Below, piece by piece: positions 23,801-51,005 of a stretch of 64,000 bases of DNA (the first letter of the stretch is position 1; every line of letters begins with the position of its first letter). A program made the translations under genes and the position numbers. Location: assembly GCA_013076295.1 (NCBI GenBank), contig RQOL01000699.1, forward strand, positions 2,294,001 through 2,358,000, read 5' to 3'. The notes below the pieces were generated by a model, which ran no database searches, was not told the origin of the DNA, and worked only from the letters and a program-made list of their open reading frames with translations. The DNA is from Sanderia malayensis (taxonomy: Eukaryota; Cnidaria; Scyphozoa; Semaeostomeae; Pelagiidae).

Positions 23801-25542
23801 CAACATCTTAATTCGTAGAAAAGTGGACTTTTTATCGCAATCACCTTTATTTGACCGTAGATTAGATTGGTTCCATCGCAAACAGGCTTGAAATAAAAAA
23901 ATATGTTTGTTTTGTAGATTTGCTTTTGGCTTCTTGAAAACAATCACCGAGTAATGATAGCAGCTTGTGATACATTCAGATCTGGTGCAGTTGAACAGCT
24001 GCGCACGCATACACGTCATCTGAATTCACTTCATCCCCCCTTACAGGCCAACGGGCCACCAAGAGTTGTTCTCTATGATAAAGGTTATGGAAAAGATGCA
24101 GCCGGTGTTGCTATGGAAGCAATCAATCTTGGTTTGTATATTTGTTATTTTACATACCGCAATGCCTCGATTAAACGCCCCCTTTTTTTAAACACCCCCT
24201 CGAATAAAGGCCCCCTATTTTAGATTTGTTTCCAATAAACGCCACCCTCTATTAAAGCCCCCTCGAATAGACGCTCCCTGGTGACGTGGCAGAAGGGGAT
24301 TGCTGGAATTTTTATTCTTTTTACAGCTCAACAACAGAGGATTGATGTTGTTCTTGTTGACACAGCTGGAAGGATGCAAAACAATGAACCATTGATGCGT
24401 TCTCTTGCCAAGGTATGAATTCACAAGTTCAGTTAATTTGTTTCAAAAGTACACATGTACTACTATATATACTGTACATATACTATATATACATTTATAC
24501 CTACTATATATGCTATGTATGTGTGGATACTGTATTCTACCAATTCACAGCAGGACGTATATTGCAACTTGTCATGCAGTCAAATCTCCATAGTTCGAAC
24601 TCGTGTAATTCGAACTCTATCTAATTCGAACGAAATTCTCCGTCCCTTCAAGGGTCTCTAATGAACCAATTCTTATTAAACAAACTTCTATAATTCGAAC
24701 TTTTTGTAATTCGAACATTTTCACACTTCCCAGGCTGTTCCAATTAGACAGAGTTGACTGTATGTCTTCTTTTATTCAATATCAGTCGGAAAGATGTTTG
24801 TATTTCCCGAGATTCAAAACCAGACTACTATACCGTTCTTCATATTGATTATTCTCTGTTTCTCTTCTTTTCACCAGTTGATCAAAATCAATGACCCAGA
24901 TTTGGTTTTATTTGTTGGTGAAGCTCTCGTCGGCAATGATGGTGTTGATCAACTGAAAACATTCAACCAAGCACTGGCTGATCATTCTGGACAAACCAAC
25001 CCCCGTCTCATAGATGGAATTGTGTTGACTAAGTTTGATACAATCGATGATAAGGTAAAGGGAGTTTTTTTTTATTTTGAATTTTCGTAGTTGGTCGTGA
25101 ATACATTATACGTACTATTTCACCTCGATGTGGGCTCGAACTTGCGTCCCAAGCAAGCTCAATTGGGGAAAAGGTTCTTGGGAGCCTTGTAAAAGTGCGA
25201 TATATGGTTCTCAGGCCGCAAGCTTATTTTATGTGTGCATTAGTCAACCCCCTCGTTGCTGATATTCTATAAAGATTTTCTTTCGACACAGCATTGTTTT
25301 GGAGGGGGTGGGGGGTACGTGTGGTACGTCTAAAATTTTCAAAAATCCTAAGTGTCCCAAAACTTTGTCCCATATTCTACATGTACTGGTATGTGAGTTA
25401 TTTCTTTTCACAGGTTGGAGCCGCAATCTCAATGACCTATACCACAGGGCAACCGATTGTATTTGTTGGCACAGGGCAAACATATAATGATTTACGCAAT
25501 TTGAACGTAAATTCAGTTGTCAAAGTCTTGTTGAAGTCTTGA
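20841..25542 (+). CDS. SRPRA: Signal recognition particle receptor subunit alpha
   Basis: The alpha subunit of the SRP receptor docks ribosome-SRP complexes at the ER membrane through GTPase pairing with SRP54. Thirteen exons join in frame: 20841-20957, 21078-21161, 21369-21684, 21819-22026, 22194-22335, 22417-22544, 22830-22960, 23056-23142, 23417-23589, 23918-24131, 24327-24412, 24878-25054 and 25414-25542, giving 663 residues, close to the usual 640. The N-terminal SRX domain starts [19 protein letters not shown], followed by a charged linker. The NG domain has G1 [14 protein letters not shown], then [21 protein letters not shown], the TKFD specificity motif and GTGQTYNDL near the end. All are intact. 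Confidence 0.96.
23165..23335. repeat. Degenerate pyrimidine-rich repeat in an SRPRA intron
   Basis: A string of AAGCCCCCCTTT, TCTCCCTTTCGAAGGG and TCTCCCTCTAGAGG motifs resembles the recurrent ACGCCCCCTC family seen elsewhere in the window. It contains a short palindrome (CTCCCTTTCGAAGGGAG) and ends near GAGGCTCAATGCCTC. Boundaries are uncertain. Confidence 0.4.
24155..24285. repeat. ACGCCCCCTC-type element in an SRPRA intron
   Basis: It begins CGCAATGCCTCGATTAAACG and carries four further TAAANGCCCCCTC-like motifs. The same head and motifs recur near 27270, 29566, 30663 (with an inverted GCATTGAGG end) and 62435. This is a dispersed, probably non-autonomous DNA repeat with a low-complexity interior. 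Confidence 0.6.
24577..24760. mobile_element. Short pogo/Tigger-like MITE
   Basis: The left end CAGTCAAATCTCCATAGTTC and the reverse complement of the right end CAGTCAACTCTGTCTAATTG form imperfect terminal repeats. The interior repeats AATTCGAAC words, as pogo-type elements do. A TA follows the right end; the left flank reads TG, so the duplication is degraded or the edge is off. Confidence 0.6.
25120..25195 (-). repeat. Possible tRNA-related fragment
   Basis: On the minus strand a B-box-like AGTTCGAGCCCA follows a tRNA-like stretch in the last SRPRA intron. There is no foldable cloverleaf. It may be a SINE piece. Confidence 0.25.
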
Positions 25543-25888
25543 ATATTTTAAATTATATGTTAAATTCGGGAATATATTTAATGAATATTGATGAAACTGA
25601 ACAATTGTGTGTTTTTATTGTTTGTCCATGCTTATATCATCTATCACATCAAGATTGGGCTCGAGTAAAGAGAGGGAAGGATCGAACTCATTGTTATATG
25701 TTGTTGTTGTTAGTTGAAAAAGCCGGAGACACCCGAGAGTGCGTAAAGGAGGAAACAATCATAAGCTGGACCCCGATTTGATTTCATTTTCATTTTATTG
25801 ACGACAAGTTAAATTTTAACGGCCTTGTTTGGCCTGATGAAATGAAAGGCGAGACAGCTTTATATTTAGGATAAACGGCTGATGCACA
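25543..25888. other. Gap between SRPRA and the rhodanese gene
   Basis: 346 bases separate two co-directional genes. No AATAAA and no TATA box are evident. A short out-of-frame upstream ATG (25882) precedes the chosen rhodanese start. Confidence 0.4.
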
Positions 25889-28800
25889 ATGCAGAACTCA
25901 GTGATAAATAGTATGTTTAACAAAAATCTTCCAGGCCTATCAATGGCCTTGAGAACAACAATTGTATTTACAACAGTTAGGACATTATGCTTTGCTGGAA
26001 CGCCAACATCTCAGAGCTACTCGGCGGGTGGCAGTCTAGGCCAGTGCAGATCAAAACATACTTTGCCAAAGCTATCTAATGTCTGCGTTTGGAAGCCACC
26101 TCAAAGATATTGCAAGCCTGTATGGTGTCATCCTCAACATGGGAACATTGCCGAATCCAATTTTTGCAAAAGATGCTATATGACCGAAGAGGAGTTGATG
26201 AAGGATTCTGATTGTTTGGTTCAGGATTTGAAAAGTATTCATGAACACGACAAAGCATATGTTATTGATGTGAGAAGACCTGATGAATTAACAGAAACTG
26301 GATATATTCCCGGAGCTGTTAACATTCCACGTAAGTTGTAAAATATAAGATTAGCACGTTAACATAAACGTAACTAGAATTGAAAATTGTCTAAACGCAA
26401 CACCCATGCTGGTTGCGATCGCCCCAGTATAGGTTGCCCCAGTACAGGTTCTCGCAGCCCCAGTATAGGTTGCAGATGATGTAATGTGATGTCACATGGT
26501 CAAGGCAGGAAATGGCGTAAACATATTGGTGCAAAGTGGCCGGCACTATGCCCACAGAACAGAACACCACAGCCCCTTATATGAAAGTTTGTTGTTGTGA
26601 TATGGTTTTATAATATTTCTATTCCATGTTCAATGTTTTATATTCGCACTGTTGTGTCTTGTTGGATCTTCAAAATATTATCACCGGGATAAAATAAATA
26701 CTTGATCTTGCCCCGAATAACTTGATTTTGTTGTTCATCTAAAGCATTTTTACATTGTTTATGTTGAACAGAAAATCACAGATGCAGACTTTGTTTCCTT
26801 GAAGGCCGAAAATGTTTATGAAAATTTTAGGCCCATCATAACGCGTCTTTGCGTGAACAAAAGTTTGGCATTTGGCAAGCATACCGCATAACTTACAATT
26901 TTGAAATAATCACAATAAATACACATTTCATAACGACGAAATCGTTTAAAGTCTTGTTAATCCACGACAAGAGCATAGATTCCAACAGTGCGCAAGAGTA
27001 AGCAAGGTTCCTAGCCTCATGCATCCTGTAGGAATATTGGTTAGTAGACGAATATTATTTTACATTCTACAACCATTACATTACATTAAAAACTCATCCA
27101 AATTAACGATATGTCGTAATTTATCCAACTACTTTGTTTATTATCTATCTTCACGACAAAAGCATAGGGTTCTATTCGCAAGAGTATAGGGTCTACTCGT
27201 CCAGCAAGAGTATAGGTTCTACTTGTCTAGCAAGAGTATAGGTTTTACTCATCCAGCGACGACAGTACCGTATTTCCTCTAAAGAACGCCGCCCTCTGTT
27301 GAATGCCGCACTTTAAACCAAGCATTTGTAATAAACGCCGCCCTCTAATGAACGCCGCCCTCTATTGAACGCCGCATCTTCAAAAGCGGCGTTTATTAGA
27401 AAACACACGTTCATAGCAAAGGCTATGAAAGTTTTCGTGCAGATGAGGAATAAATTTGCGGGGGTCCCAATTACGGGGGGAGGGTGTAAATGATAAAAAC
27501 TGTCTGGCAGTGTATACTTTTCCAACTGACAAACAAAGTTTTTCTGCCCGAGCTGATACTACCTTCCATCATTTGCTTGTTTCAAAATAACAAACTCAAT
27601 TCAAATTAACCGTTATGAGTATCGAGTGCATAGTTTCCGACACAAAATTGATTTTTTCAACACAAAATCAATTGGTGGGGGTCCTAATACGAGCGCGGAG
27701 TGGCAAAATTTTCAAAAATTATTTAGCGGGGGGACTGCAATAAGGCGCCTAAGAGTACGATCTTTGGAACGTCAAAAGGCTTTCCTTGCTGAAATGCTTG
27801 CCCGTTCTATATTCATGTAAAGTTCAGAAAAAAACGTATGACACATAAATTTGTGTGCGAGTGGTGTTATGTTGCAAGAAAGCTTCGTATCAAAAATTCA
27901 ATGTAGGAAAAGCTTTTTTAACCCATCTGGAAAATGGTGTGGCGTTACAGGCCTTCCCCGTAATCTATTAGCTGCCCCTCTTTGCAAGGAATACGAAGGC
28001 ATAAAGTACGGCGGATGTATCATTATTGGTTTTATTACCAGTCTTAAATCTGCAGGTTTTAAGTTGATCTCACTAGCGAAATATTTTTTCAATGTTAATC
28101 AATATATAAACATCAGTATGGAAAAAACTAACCTCGATTTTTATGTATTTAAATTTTCACCTGGCCTGGAGCCAGGCATCATCAGAAGTGAGTTTTCCAA
28201 CGGTTGTTGTTCGAAAATTGTTCACTAAAAGAATCGTCGTCACAAAGAATCGAATTCTGACACGCTACATCTGTACACCAATAGTTTTGACACCGTTTTA
28301 ATCCTGGTTGCGTTTTCCTCCAATCGTAGAAGAAAGCTCTCCAAACTTGTGAATTAACGCTCACACCAGCATCTCGATTGAGGCCTTCTACCTCATTTGG
28401 ACCAGTTTTCATACATTGGATCTCCAATGCTTCTCTTATCTTCCTATTTTTGTATGTTGACTCAATGGCTAGAGTTGTCGGATTTAGCCAATTAAACTGT
28501 CCATGACATTGTTTGCAATGCTCTGTAACACCAGATGATGACCATTTTCCTTGCATAGAGTCTCTTTGATGCTCAAGATATCTTGTCAATATTTTCTTTT
28601 TAGTTTCTCCAACGTATGATTTACCACAAGTGCAATCAAGTCCATATACTCCAGGGCAACTATTTGGTGGTAATAATTATTTTCAATGTTATATTATTGG
28701 GCATTTTTGTTTAAAATGACAATAATTTTATTGCGCATTTATTTCACTCGCTTTGGAACATTGGCAGTATAACAAATTCAGTACATTCTCGATGAAGAGG

Positions 28801-31800
28801 TTACCTATATAGAAATTCGCATCACTGAAAACACATTATTTGTCTTTTCCCTAATTTTGAAAAACCTACCCTATAAGAAACTTGGATCAGCACTTAATTT
28901 GGTTTCTCAATTTGGCTTAAAAATATTAATGTTTTGGTACACAAAGTTTCAGTTGTTTCTTATTTTCGAGGCAAAAAATTCCGTATTGTCTTCAGGTTTA
29001 ACATTGCTGCATAGATAAAAACTCGTTGCGTTATGAAATCGAAATGAGCAAGTTCAGTCCTTTCTAAACCGAAACTCATAAAATTTTTGATGTTTTCTGA
29101 AATATGCCTGAGTGGCGTCCCTAAGGGGTCGGAGTGGAGTGGACATGTCCACTTCAGTTTCCCCAGGGGGCCATTTTATAATTTCTCGAATTTCGTTGAA
29201 GAGACTTTGGGGGGAGGTGATTTTCATTTACTCTGAACATTAAGTGTGGCGTGCAGCTTTGGTTGTTCAAGAAGCGGAAAATTACCGCTAAGTTTCGCAT
29301 CACAACAAAGTAACGAGATTCGAAGAAAAAAAACAAGCACATACTATTCTGCAAAGCTGACAGAAGACAACTTGTGGAAAATCAAGCAGCTTGCATACCG
29401 AGATCGAAATATGAGCAGTTGCCAAATGCATAAAAGCTTGTATGTTGGTGAAGGTATTTGAGGATTAAAATTGTGTTCTTTCTGGCAAAACAGACTTCTC
29501 AGTGCAAGACCACACTTATGCGTATCCAAGAAGTGTGCGTTCATTAGCAGAATTTAATCGGAGCCGTAATGCTCTGATTAAACGCGCCCCTTCTTTTAAA
29601 TGCCCCCCTCGAATAAAGGCCCCCTAATTAATCTTTTTTTATAATAATTCCCTTCTATTAAACGCCCATTCGAATAGACACTCCCTTGTAGAGGGGCGTG
29701 TATATGAAGCACACAGAACCGAAGCTGGTCCTTCTATTAGCATCATCGAGGAAGACGATATTGATGATAACCAGATAACTAGATACAGTGGAATCCCGCT
29801 ATAACGAACCCTGTTTATAACGAACGTCCCGTTATTACGAACTAAAACTTCGGTCCCTTGGATTCTGGGAAGTAAATCCTACTGTAAATACTCCCTGTAT
29901 AACGAACCCTGGATATAACGAACTTTCGTTATTACGAACCAAACTTCCGATCCCCTGACCACAAATACCCTCGATACAACGAATTTTTGAGAAAACTTAT
30001 GTAGTTAAAATTGTGATCAAATTTAAACAAAATAGGTTCTTCCATTGAAATGGATGACCAGCTAACATTTCAGCTTTTTGTTGCCATATTTTTACTGTTG
30101 GAAACAAATAGGCAACGAAGGTACCGAAGATTTTTCTGGTATTTGTATATTTCCCAATTGCTTGGTAATACTTCACAATACAATAACTGTTATCGCCATC
30201 CAAAAGGCTGTTTTTTGGAACAACATAGTGTGCCACATAAGCGTGAATACTTGAGTGGGGTCCAATAGACATTCAGGGCCGGTTCCATGGGGGGTGTGGG
30301 GGGGTGTGACACCCCCCCAAGAATTGAGTTTTAGCGATTTACTCGGTAAATTTCGATTTTTGGTCGGTAAAATTATGTTGCGAAAGTTTATATGGTTTTG
30401 TGGTAAGGTTTTTTTTTAAATTGCTCGGTACATAAGAGCTTACACCCCCCAAAGAAAATTTTCTGGAACCGGCCCTGTAGACATTCTGGCCCATTTGCGT
30501 TTGGAATTCTGCAGAACGAACTCCCGCTATTGCGAACTATTTTTTAAGTCCATACAGAGTTCGTTATAGCTGGATTCCACTGTATTTAGATGTTTTTTAA
30601 AGTTATACTTTTGGAACCAGACTTTTTTTAGTTGTGACTCAGAGTTTCACGCGAAGTGCGATCATCATTAGATATTTATTAATAAACGCCCCCTCTTTTA
30701 AACGCCTCCTCGAATAGAAGCCCCCCTGAGATATCAAAAAAATTAATAATCGAAGCATTGAGGTATGAATAAAAGTGAATAATTGTGAAATGTTTCCGGC
30801 AGGTATTTATGTATACGTTAGTGCGCCATACCCAAAAGACTTCGACCTGTTATACAACTTCGACTTCCACGGTCTACAGTTTTCAAAAACACTTGAGTGG
30901 TACCTCATATAAACCCTCGTTTAATGTTCCAATCAGCAGCAATCGTCAAGTAAATTCCCACAGTAATATGAAGATTCAATGATAAATTACACTTCTGCCC
31001 ACCTTTTTGGTTTTTGTTCCAAGAGCCAGTTCTTGCTGGATGAGTAGAGCCTATACTCTTGCTGGATGAGTAAAACCTATACTCTTACTGGATGAGTAAA
31101 ACCTATACTCTTGCTGGATGAGTAAAACCTATACTCTTGCTGGATGAGTAAAACCTATACTCTTGCTGGATACGTAAAACCTATACTCTTGCTGGATGAG
31201 TAAAACTTATACTCTTGCTAGACGAGTAAAACCTATACTCTTGCTGGATGCGTAAAACCTATACTCTTGCTGGATGCGTAAAACCTATACTCTTGCTGGA
31301 TGAGTAAAACCAATACTTTAATATAATATTAAAGTAAAGTATATAAATTTAATATTAGTCTGACCATTTTAAAGTTGGTTGTTGTACGTATTCAAAACCT
31401 TGCTGTACTTTTAGCGTGGCATTAAAGTACGTCACGTAATAAGTCAAAAGTATTCGTAGCTATCTTGGGCCTAAGGTGAGCAGTTGGTAAACAGAGTTTG
31501 CGATTTTCTGAAATGAGCAACGAAGACAAATTTTGTCTTAGAGGGTGAACGAGAGGATTAAAGATATTCACAAGGGCATTTTATTTCACCAAAGTCGGGA
31601 CATAATACTGCAAATAGTTTATGTTAACTAGCAAGAAGACAAAAAATATATTAAACAAGTAAAAACGTTTTTGTACATCCTAATTCGAGTGGCTACGGTG
31701 CTCTTTTTCACTGTACTGTGGGCTGGGCATGGTGCCGTCAGCATGCCTACACCATTTCCTGCCTTGACCACGTGATATCACATTACATCATCTGCAACCT

Positions 31801-31931
31801 ATACTGGGGCTGCGAGAACCTATACTGGGGCAACCTATACTGGGGCGATCGCATCCACGGTCGCTCAAACGCAACTCTTTATCAACTTCTCAATAAAGTA
31901 CATTTATTCACGCCCTTTAAGCATGTCTCTA

Positions 31932-31990
<59 letters not shown>

Positions 31991-32510
31991 TAGGGACGCA
32001 GCTTTTTAATTTTAATCGTAAAGTTTATTATTTTCAGATTTTTGTTTTTTCCGCACTCATAGATTTGATTATTATTTATTATGCTTTATAGGATGATTTA
32101 ATATAATTTTTTTGTTTCTTTTTTTCAGTCGATGCTTTCGAGGAGTCGATGAAGTTAAATGATGATGAATTCGCAAAAAAATTTGGGGCCCCAAAGCCAG
32201 ACGTTGAGCACGACCATATTGTAATCAATTGTAGAAGTGGAGTAAGAAGTCTTACTGCCCTTAAAATTGCCAGAAGCCTTGGCTATCTAAGGCAAGCAAG
32301 ATATATAATTAAGAAACACGTTTTTTCTATGTTAATTCAAATTGAAATTTGTATCAGAGGAGAGAAAGAGTTGAGGTAATTTATGATAATTATTCTTGCT
32401 AAATTTATTTTAGATGCAAACATCTTCCTGGTGGGTTTTTGCTTTGGAAAGAGAAATATTCAGATAAAGTTGCACAACAAGATGTCAATCCCAATCAATG
32501 TGAAAAATAA
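25889..32510 (+). CDS. Small rhodanese-domain protein with a 5.8-kb first intron
   Basis: Three exons, 25889-26330, 32129-32291 and 32414-32510, encode 233 residues. The rhodanese domain is split between them: YVIDVRRPDELTETGYIPGA, then the active-site loop NCRSGVRS with its catalytic cysteine, ALKIARSLGY and GGFLLWKEKYSD. Such single-domain proteins move sulfane sulfur, as in the TSTD group. The first 95 residues are not part of the domain; an RTTIVFTTVRT-type basic start might be a mitochondrial presequence. The second intron seems to use a GC donor (CTAAG|GCAAGC), since no GT fits nearby. The first intron holds nested mobile elements and a tRNA gene. The orthologue is not certain. Confidence 0.85.
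27174..27262. repeat. Left subterminal tandem repeats of the large element
   Basis: Three copies of a 26-base unit of the type GCAAGAGTATAGGTTCTACT lie here. The unit is the reverse complement of the repeats at 31034-31319 and shares the GTATAGGTT word with the terminal repeats. Confidence 0.8.
27268..27405. repeat. ACGCCGCCCTCT-type element
   Basis: Starting at ACCGTATTTCCTCT, the motif AACGCCGCCCTCT or a variant recurs about five times, and the tract ends in an AAGCGGCGTTTATT inverted copy that can pair with the preceding motif. It belongs to the same dispersed family as 24155-24285. Confidence 0.6.
28182..28670 (-). pseudogene. Penelope-like element fragment with GIY-YIG domain
   Basis: An open minus-strand stretch reads GVYGLDCTCGKSYVGETKK, then ILTRYLEHQRD, then SGVTEHCKQC and the tail KIREALEIQCMKTGPNEVEG, followed by LNRDAGVSV. 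This matches the C-terminal GIY-YIG endonuclease of Penelope-like retroelements. There is no reverse transcriptase upstream, and an in-frame stop precedes it, so it is a 5'-truncated dead copy inside the large intronic element. Confidence 0.75.
29560..29700. repeat. ACGCCCCCTC-type element
   Basis: AATGCTCTGATTAAACGCG is followed by repeated AAATGCCCCCCTCGAATAAA-type motifs. It resembles 24155-24285 closely, including the CTCGAATAAAGGCCCCCTA core. Confidence 0.6.
29786..30582. mobile_element. Pogo/Tigger-like non-autonomous element, 797 bp
   Basis: Both ends read inward CAGTGGAATCC(C/A)GCTATAACGAAC, with one mismatch in 24 bases, and both are flanked by TA (29784-29785 and 30583-30584), the pogo/mariner target. 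Repeated ATAACGAAC words fill the interior. There is no transposase frame. It is interrupted by the hAT-type MITE at 30274-30477. Confidence 0.85.
30274..30477. mobile_element. hAT-type MITE with perfect 8-bp target duplication
   Basis: The 204-base element starts CAGGGCCGGTTCCATGGG and ends in the inverted copy CTGGAACCGGCCCTG. TAGACATT occurs directly on both sides (30266-30273 and 30478-30485), the 8-base duplication typical of hAT elements. The interior contains GGGGTGTGACACCCCC palindromes. It was inserted into the pogo-like element after that one had landed. Confidence 0.92.
30660..30765. repeat. ACGCCCCCTC-type element with inverted end
   Basis: TAATAAACGCCCCCTCTTTT and further copies are followed by TAATCGAAGCATTGAGG, the inverted form of the AATGCCTCGATTA head seen at 24160. 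This pair suggests short terminal inverted repeats for the family. Confidence 0.6.
31034..31319. repeat. Right subterminal tandem repeats, 11 x 26 bp
   Basis: Eleven head-to-tail copies of GCTGGATGAGTAAAACCTAT plus ACTCTT lie here with few changes (variants GATGCG, GATACG, GACGAG). They are inverted relative to the three copies near the left end. Confidence 0.9.
31925..31998 (+). tRNA. tRNA-Asn (GTT)
   Basis: The 74 bases fold into a full cloverleaf: acceptor GTCTCTA/TAGGGAC, D arm GCGCAATCGGTTAGCGC, anticodon arm TTCGG-CTGTTAA-CCGAA with GTT, and T arm GGTGG-TTCAAGC-CCACC. A TTTTT pol III terminator follows at 32003-32007. It sits in the first intron of the rhodanese gene, 50 bases from the target duplication of the large element. 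No intron or mismatch is seen, so it looks functional. Confidence 0.96.
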
Positions 32511-32996
32511 TTTGTCAGCCGTATTTTATTTTCTTTCTATTATTTTTAGCATGCAATTATAAAAACACTCATAAAAATTTGACGCACAGATAATAATGAT
32601 TTATACTGCTGGATATCAGAAAATGCTGCTGTAAGCTTATTTACTGTTTTTTAAGATGATACATGAAAATGATTTTGATACATGAAGTTGATAATTAATA
32701 TTTTATATTTTTTTGGGAGACATATATTGGGCGCAGGGGGGACAAATTGAAATTCTGGTGAGAATGAGGCCAGCCGTGGTTTTACATAAAGTAGAGAACT
32801 CTGAGAGAAATATTGAGAAAATTTTCTTAACGCAGTGCTTCTTGATTTGGGCTGGCAGCGAAATACTTGGAATTACACATAATTATTGTGATATTTCATC
32901 GCGTTTTCTGTTCATCTAGTTAAGTAGTAGTATTTAGATATCTTCTTCGGGCTCTCAAGATTTCTTGAGGGTCATAGGATGAAGTAATTGTGCCTT
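32511..32996. other. Gap between the rhodanese gene and TRIP12
   Basis: 486 bases of AT-rich DNA hold the rhodanese 3' end and the TRIP12 promoter. No recognisable signal is clear, apart from a short TTCTTCGGGCTCTCAAGATTTCTTGAGGGTC inverted repeat near 32943-32973. Confidence 0.35.
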
Positions 32997-50564
<17,568 letters not shown>

Positions 50565-51005
50565 TACCTCTCTTATCATCGAAGAGAGAATCATTTGCTT
50601 GAAATGTGCAGTTTTTCTGATCGTGCAGTTGACATTAATATCCTGGCTTATGTATCACGTAAATGAGTTGCGTTAATTTTAAATGATTTTTGTTTATAAG
50701 TAAACCGCTTTTATTAAAATCATAGTTTTTCTGGCTTGTATACAACAGCAAAAAGGGAATAGGAAGAGAGTTGATTATTATACCTTTGGCTGTTTGCTGA
50801 TTAGTTTGTTAATGACTTGTGCATCGTACTTGTTTATCATCGTTTTCGTTACAAAAATTACCTGTCATTTCAAATCATGTTATCGCTGCTGCGCAGGAGC
50901 TTGGCTGCGGGGGCTGGCGTGGCGCATGTTTGCTGCATACATCCATCAAGTACTTGAGTCTCTCCACAAGCAAGTGACTTCCGTTGCGTCATAAAATGTT
51001 TGTGC
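50565..51005. other. Gap between TRIP12 and HS6ST
   Basis: 441 bases hold the TRIP12 3' untranslated region (an ATTAAA-like signal near 50715) and the HS6ST leader. A possible splice acceptor, CGCTGCTGCGCAG, at about 50885-50897 could belong to an upstream 5' leader exon. The 66-codon frame at 50794-50994 is not convincing as a gene. Confidence 0.4.

Larger units (their letters stand above)
26402..31866. mobile_element. Mutator-like inverted-repeat element, 5.47 kb, non-autonomous
   Basis: The two ends are inverted copies over more than 100 bases: both read inward as TGCGATCGCCCCAGTATAGG, then repeated CCCAGTATAGGTT words, then GCAGATGATGTAATGTGAT and GGTCAAGGCAGGAAATGG. The 9-base word AAACGCAAC flanks the element on both sides (26393-26401 and 31867-31875), as expected for Mutator-type insertion. 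Subterminal tandem repeats point inward from both ends. I find no transposase frame, so this is a foldback or non-autonomous member, or the host of later insertions that destroyed it. The superfamily is inferred from TSD length and long TIRs. Confidence 0.75.

Noticed and set aside
26411..27260. Possible CRISPR-like array from repeated GTATAGGTT units
   Set aside because: The units are contiguous, without unique spacers, the genome is eukaryotic, and the units fit transposon subterminal repeats.
50794..50994. 66-codon frame with hydrophobic segment upstream of HS6ST
   Set aside because: It lies in the leader region, has no homologue I recognise, and the length is within chance for this composition.
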